64,000 bases of DNA, from NCBI RefSeq assembly GCF_000208745.1, contig NC_030850.1:16459710-16523709 (forward strand), written 5' to 3'. The position numbers were made by a program, and so were the translations under genes. The number at the start of each line of letters is the position of its first letter. Positions within the stretch are counted from its first letter, which is position 1. Below are positions 57,929 to 64,000 of this stretch, in pieces. The notes under the pieces were generated by a model, which worked only from the letters and a program-made list of their open reading frames with translations, was not told where the DNA came from and ran no database searches. Source of the DNA: Theobroma cacao. Its lineage: Eukaryota; Streptophyta; Magnoliopsida; Malvales; Malvaceae.

Positions 57929-59708
57929 TGGTATCAGAGCATTTAGGTTCTATAGCATCCTAGGTCATGCTATGTCTGTCAACGGAGTGTTGGGATCAAT
58001 GTAGAGTCTTGCTCATGAATTATGAGATTTTGAACATGGTATTGCTTCTTCTTGGTATAGGATGTTGCGTAAGACAAAAGTCACCTTTAGGGCTTAAGGT
58101 GAACAAGCTGTTCTGGACGAGCCCACAAAACAACCACGAGTGTCCTTATCAACGAATCATGGCAAAAGTAGAGCCGCTAGGTGTGCTTGAAATGCAGAAG
58201 CCAATTACATGTATACGGGCGATAAGAATGTGGGAGTTGGGGATGACTACCTTACAGAAAGAGGTGTCATTCTAGAGGATTTGGTAGTAGGGCTGCAAAG
58301 TTTGGTTAATGAATTTGCTGAGTTTTGCAATAGAGGTGAGACATAATTCGAGGCATGGGTTGACTCAAGTTCACAAGATTCAAACTACATGCCTCAATGT
58401 AAACATCAAAGAGAGGCTATCAAGGTTACTTTGGTAGATTTTATAAAGCTTAAGCCCCTATCTTTTACTGGTTCAAATGCAGAGGAAGATCCATAGAGAT
58501 TTTTGGAGGATATGGAGTGTAATTGTTCTGCATTAGGAGGCTCCACACATTAGTCAGTGGAATTGGTGAGATTTAGACCCAAAGATGTGACTAAAATAAG
58601 GTATCACTAAAGAGAAGTAAACCATTAAGGTCAACCCCAATGACATGGGAGGAATTTGTCCAAACTTTTCTGGATCGTTTCTTGCTTGGGAGTGTGAGAG
58701 ACGTTAAGGCACAGGAGTTTGAGACATTGGTTCAAACCCTAGACATGACGATGATAGAGTATGATGTTCGATTCACCTAACTATCTTTATATTCTCCTAA
58801 CTTTGTCATAACTGAGCAAAAGAGGATTAAGAGATTCGTGAGGGTACTGATTGAGTTGCTATTTAGAGTTTTTGCCACCCAAAGATTTGCATCTTATGCT
58901 ACAGTGGTGGATGTGGCCAAATTGATTAAAACCAGAAGAATGGAATCTAGAATAAAAAGAAGTAGGGGTCGCAGAACTCAAACATAATGCTAATAGAGCC
59001 AAACGGACTCTTGTGCGACTAAAAGTCCAATATCTATATGACATTAGAGCCGTAAGGGAACCACTTTTACTCGCATGCCACTAAGGAATAGTGATTCATT
59101 TAACCTACCTTTTAGATAAGAGTAGTAGAGCAAAACATCTAACTTGGGCCCTAAACAAAATGGTGTTTTATGTAATTACTATGGGAAGACACATGGTGGA
59201 TCGTGGCACAAAATAGTTTGGGTATGCCTTAGATGTGGTCAATCTAGACATTTGATGAGAGATTGCTCAAGGCAGAGGCAATTAGCAAAAGTTGACCACT
59301 TATATGTGAGACAAGTTACAACTACCTCACTTAGAATGGCATCGACTGAGAGGAATGTGAGAGGTGACAAAGGCAAGAGTATAACCTCATTATCTCGAGG
59401 TAGATCGACACAACCGGGTAATGTAGCTGGAGGTCAAGTGAAGGTGTTTGCTCTGACATCGAAAGATGCTCAAACTTCCAATATAGTGGTCATAGGTACA
59501 TTTCTTATTTATGGTATCAAAGCATTAGTTTTGTTTGATCCCGGATCGATGTATTCCTTTGTGTCACCATACTTTGTGTTGAAGTTAGATATGTTTTATG
59601 GTAACATGGAGGAACTTTGATTGTGACTACTCCTTTAGAAGAGGTGTTAGTGGCTAAATATGTGTATAAATCCTGTGCAATCCATATTAAGGCGAATCAG
59701 ATGCTGAC
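57929..59708 (+). pseudogene. Ty3/gypsy internal region: PBS, gag, zinc knuckle, protease remnant
   Basis: A TGGTATCAGAGC primer binding site at 57929-57940 follows the LTR end. Across frames, gag appears as LKPLSFTGSNAEEDP, then TWEEFVQTFLDRFLLGSVRD and AQEFETLVQTLDMTMIEYD (retrotrans_gag family). A CCHC knuckle (CLRCGQSRHLMRDC) lies at ~59227-59268, and the aspartic protease reads ALVLFDPGSMYSFVSPYFV (~59521-59577), with DPGS where the family has D[ST]G. Multiple stops and frameshifts disrupt gag. The sequence ends inside the protease near 59708 with no RT or integrase, so most of pol has been lost. The wording suggests a Tekay/Del-like chromovirus. Confidence 0.8.
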
Positions 59709-59709
59709 A

Positions 59710-62248
59710 TAGGCACATGGTTCAAATATTCATCCAAGCTTAAAAGTGCACATTACAAATGCAAATATAATGTAAACAGAAGGTAGAACAAAACATGTTA
59801 AACTAAATAGTAAATTGACATAAAAGCTATATCAATTATCCATGTTTCTGAACTAAGGATTTAAAACGTCAATAACTTACTTTGCCCTTGCTAACCAACA
59901 GGTGAGCAATATACGAAATGCCATTCTTACGGCATATCAAATACAAATCCAATATATAAACTCCGAAAATTAATTCTAATTCAAATATGTAGACTTTACT
60001 CCTTTAGAGTTTCTTATTAAGTCGTACCTTGGACATTAATCATATTTACAAATTTTGATTCATGGCTAGCTTATCAAACATAAACCACATACTTTCATAA
60101 TGGACTTGAGCTTATTTTAATGCTGCCTCAAATGCCGACTCTTGAAGGCTTAATAGAATCATCGAATATAATCGGAGCTACATAAATCTTACCTCAAATG
60201 CTCTTTGAAAACAGGAATCGTTTAAATTTTAGAAACAAATCAACAGTCAATTTATCAGAATATCGCATGCTTATTAGCAACATATTAATTTATACACAAA
60301 CAATAAAGGGGTCTTCCTTGGAAAATAGCAATATCATCGTCTAATGGCCAGCTAATAGAATAACAAATCACATATGGCACTGAAGCATCCAATGGAGATA
60401 ATAGATCACGTATGGTGCTTAAGCAGTCAACCGACATAACAGATCATAAAGTAAGAATGCCACTTTACGAAAATTAGATCATCGTCCAAGAATACAACCC
60501 TCGGTCAGAGTTCTTATTCTTTTTAGCAAACTATACCATCTTAGAGATTTATATTCTAAAAAATGCATGTTACATTATCATAGCATGGCAAGCTCAATAG
60601 TCCTTAACAAGGTAGAGTAATAAGCTCCTAGTTTCATTTCTAACCCAAGGATACCAACATCTCATTATTTCCAATCATATTTTCATATAATAAATGAATA
60701 TTTATTCATGAAGTTTAACATACTTTATGCACAAACATGACAGATTCACCAAGTTTTCATATTGCAAGATTATCAATAATCATGACTTTGTTATGCAAAA
60801 GTTAGTAACTTATTGACCCTTACTAATCAGACACTATAATGTGACTAGGTCACATCCTCAGATGCAAAGAGGTTCAAACAGATTTGCCACCAAGTGGCTT
60901 ACATATACTCAAATAAATTCACAGAAAACCATTTGATGGTTTAAATGCTTAAAAGGGCTTGTTTCCCATTTTTAAATTACATGTATTAGCTTTTATATAT
61001 ATACATGGAGCCTTTTTAGAAAAATAAAGTCATTGCTCAAAACGGATTAGAAATTCAAATTCATAATCTGACAATGGCCTAGATGTATTCGTTATAGGCT
61101 AACCATTCAGAAATAAACAGCTCATGCTAGCACACACACACACACACACAAAAATTTAATTTTTAAATCAATGCCCTATTCAAAGTGACAAGCAACACTC
61201 CACCAAGAGCTAAACCGAGCTCATTTGCTCATCAACAAACTCCAAACTCAACAATGATATCTAAACTTGAACTTTCCCTTAAACAAATCACACATTCTAG
61301 TATTTTTTAGCTTTCAAATAAATTTCTAGAACATAGCTTAACTGAACTCTTAACTAATAGTATTTCAAATTCTTAAGCTAAGGGCTATAATGTTCAAGGT
61401 AGTTAAATTCTTACCTTGGTAGCCAAATGGGACCAATTTAACTTCAAATTTCCATTAACTCAAGGGGAAATGCAATCGAGCTAAAGCAACAACAAAATCT
61501 CATTTATAAATCAATTAAATAGAAATTCAAGCTAGCAAGAAATTTAATCTCACCTTAATCGTTGTTTTCCTAGTTCCCAAACACTTTAAATGAGCTTGAA
61601 CACCAATAGAGGGCTTGAAGACTTAAAAATAGAGGAATACAATTGTGTTTCCCATCTAACTTCAAATGGGCAAACTACCCAATGCTACATATATATATAT
61701 ATTTGCAATTTAACATGCATGTATTGATAGATTTGTCGATATATTCTTATGTTTTTCCTTAAATCTATCGATAAATCCTTGAATATATTGGTAGAATTTG
61801 AATAGAATGCCTTTCTCATTTAAATCTATCGATACATATATGAATTTATCGATAGATTTCATACTAAAGCCATGTTTTCACCCATTTTCAACCTCTAACT
61901 TCATTTTCTAAGTGCCTCAACTGATTTCTATTTCACCATTGTCAATAATTCATCAAACATACTTCTTATACTTCAAAATATACTCATCAAACATAATAGA
62001 TTCTCAATTAAGTCTCAAAATACTTTAATAATCATTCATACTCCAACATTTATACATGTCTAATGTATTCCCACATACTTTCCAACTTATGCTTGCATAT
62101 TACCCATTATAATTCTCTAGACACATCAAATATAGAAGTTCCAAACTCAATATTGTACACATATCCAAATATTTATGTCAGCTCATAAGGTAGTTTAACT
62201 AAGCTATGTATGGCCTACTCAGCTTTTATCAAAGTTAGGGGTGTTACA
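59710..62248 (-). mobile_element. inverted gypsy LTR of the same family
   Basis: On the minus strand it begins TGTAACACCCCTAACTTTGA at 62248, carries the TATCGATAGATT cluster at ~61860-61720, and has a GAACTAGGAAAACAACGATT-to-AAGGTGAGATT block matching 46110-46145 of the plus-strand LTR. It is about 2.5 kb and lacks the final ~150-200 bp expected for the family, so it is 3'-truncated. It abuts the truncated gypsy protease. Confidence 0.7.
61131..61151. repeat. (CA)n microsatellite
   Basis: Ten CA units. Confidence 0.95.
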
Positions 62249-63450
62249 CAAAATTTAATAAACATGATAAATGAAAAAATAAAGTCTAAATCAAACCGAG
62301 AAGGACAAATTAACAAGTTAGCATGGAAATAACCGCAAAAATTGTACTATCTAAAAGTTATTGCCCTAGACATAAACATAAAAAATACCTATATTTCAAA
62401 ATAAATATAATGCAAATGCAGTATATGAATAGAACATTAATGGAATGTCTGAATATAACATTCTTAATATCCTTCAATAAATTATCATAGTCTCGAATGT
62501 TAATAATATTCAAATTCAAGCTTTAGATCATGTAATAACAAACCTTTTAGTAGCATGATTTTCTGAACAACTAAAAGTATAGTGACATAATTATTTTACT
62601 TAGAATCAATAAGTGATAATAAAAGTTGGTGTAAAAGATAAGAATCAAAATACTATCTTAGATGACTTAATTAAATTATTAAAGGCATTTAAGTTAATCA
62701 CTTTCTGTAGTTTTAAAGTTGACACTTTTAATTATGTATATTATAATATTAATAAAAATATGTGTTTTGTTTAAATTAATAATTGAATTGATAACTGATG
62801 TTTACAGAAAATAACTAAATTAATAATAAAATAAAGGGTAAACTTCATATAAACCCCTTGTGGTATGTCATTTTCTCACATAACATCTAAAGGTTATTTT
62901 TTTCCTAAATAAAACCTTTTCTTTTATAAGGGTTAACAATGTTAAATTTTCAGTTAAAACTTCACTAAAAAGGTAATCATATATCCAAAACCTTATTTTT
63001 TTGCATTTAACGTAAATTTCCAAATTTTTCTTCAAAGAAAGAGAAAGAGATTGGAGCTCTACATCAAAGAACATATCAAGCAACTTTATAAGAGTTAAGT
63101 GATAACAACTAAGTAGTATAGGTGAGTTGTGGCAAAAACCACAAGAAAAATTATGAAATACCATTTAAATTCCAAGAATGCTAATTTCTTAATCAATGAA
63201 GGTGAGAAGGTAAAGAAATTCGCTAAGCAATATGTTAAGGTAGCCTAGCAAAAAGAAAAAGGCAATCATTTATGACAACAATTATTTCCACTTTCATCTA
63301 ATTCCTTAAAGAGCTATTGCTCATTTCTTAATTCTTTAGAGCCTTCATCCCCTCCTTTGTGTTTTTGTCAGTAAATTGTGGATGGTTGAAGGATACAATC
63401 TAACAAAAAGGTGGCACATGCATTATGTAAATCAAGAATTCAACATAAAC
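62249..63450. other. AT-rich intergenic with a dispersed noncoding repeat
   Basis: 62830-63000 (GGGTAAACTTCATATAAACC, TTGTGGTATGTCATTTTCTCA-like) resembles a noncoding sequence widely dispersed in plant genomes; I cannot assign a class. The rest shows nothing I can support. Confidence 0.4.
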
Positions 63451-64000
63451 TGTCACGACCCAGAACCTCCCTCGGGCCCATGACAACCGTCGCGACGTCC
63501 CGATTGACACTCATTGTCTAAAATGCCAATCGGAACCCCGTAAGGTTAACGAATCAATTTCTTGCCTTTCTTGTGAGCAATCGTTGTTAAATATCAAGTT
63601 TTAAGAAAATATAAACTATTTTAGATCGAAAACAATCAAAATAAAATTTTCGCCACATAGGGGTATTTTGGTCATTTTTACCAAAAAATTTCAAAACTTG
63701 ATAAAGATACAACGTATGGTAGAAAAATATCCATTGCAGATTAAAAAAAAAATTTTTAATCTAAATCATTCATTTAGAGTGAAAAATTGGCTAATTAAAC
63801 TAAATAAAAATATTTGATAATATATTTCATTTTCTTATAAAATAATTTTTATAGAACTATACATAAATAATTTTTGTAGCGTGAGAATAAAATAAATTCA
63901 TACATACAATAATTTACAAAGTTATAATGTACAATAATAATTACAATGACAAGTGGCCCATAAATACACCCAGTATTGGTGATAGTAACCTACTGTCTGT
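63451..64000 (+). mobile_element. start of a second TGTCACGACCC-family LTR, cut by window end
   Basis: TGTCACGACCCAGAACCTCC then CGGGCCCATGACAACCG corresponds to the start of the solo LTR at 43119 (TGTCACGACCCAAATTTCGG, GCCATGACCGACGC), with divergent sequence after that. The element continues past the window. Confidence 0.6.

Overview
This window looks like a nuclear chromosome segment of a eudicot plant, probably a rosid. It is AT-rich, its genes are split by GT-AG introns, and four ordinary plant genes sit among a large volume of decayed transposable elements. I see no bacterial, organellar or viral gene organisation. The species cannot be fixed from sequence alone.

Layout. From 1 to about 10.7 kb there are two convergent genes: a two-exon BAP31-like ER membrane protein (3625-7663, +) with a MITE and an AT/AG microsatellite in its 3.4-kb intron, and an intronless E-class pentatricopeptide repeat gene (8883-10676, -). 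From 10.9 to 28 kb the sequence is repeats: a broken MuDR-type Mutator transposase, a hAT-like remnant, several AT-rich tandem arrays, a 58-bp tandem array that switches orientation in its middle (16893-17400), a minus-strand SIRE-like LTR split by an inserted MITE, two LINE RNase H remnants, an orphan RBX1-like exon and two foldback elements.

From 28.4 to 36.8 kb lies a second gene island: a six-exon SAM-domain gene (+), a 13-exon PIG-S gene (GPI transamidase subunit, -) that I could assemble end to end in one reading frame (600 aa), and a tRNA-Lys(UUU) 130 bp from the PIG-S start codon and divergent from it.

From 37.9 kb to the end the window is a retrotransposon graveyard: a plant-mobile-domain (PMD) remnant and a Ty3/gypsy RT remnant on the minus strand, then a nested block. 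A gypsy LTR (start 41057, end 57924) was interrupted by a noncoding dispersed repeat, by a 2.6-kb solo LTR with perfect 5-bp target duplications (43119-45717), and by a complete but dead 9.9-kb SIRE-type Ty1/copia element with ~1.15-kb LTRs (47982-57886). The gypsy internal region resumes with a primer binding site, gag and protease remnants, then is cut off and followed by an inverted LTR of the same family. A further LTR of the solo-LTR family begins at 63451 and runs off the window.

The four host genes are individually typical (ER trafficking, organellar RNA processing, a SAM-domain protein, GPI anchoring). They do not form a pathway, and their adjacency reflects ordinary plant gene order. 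I found no convincing new biological system. The most unusual structures are the orientation-switching 58-bp array, the clusters of TCGA-centred near-palindromes in three separate LTR families, and the deeply nested LTR block.
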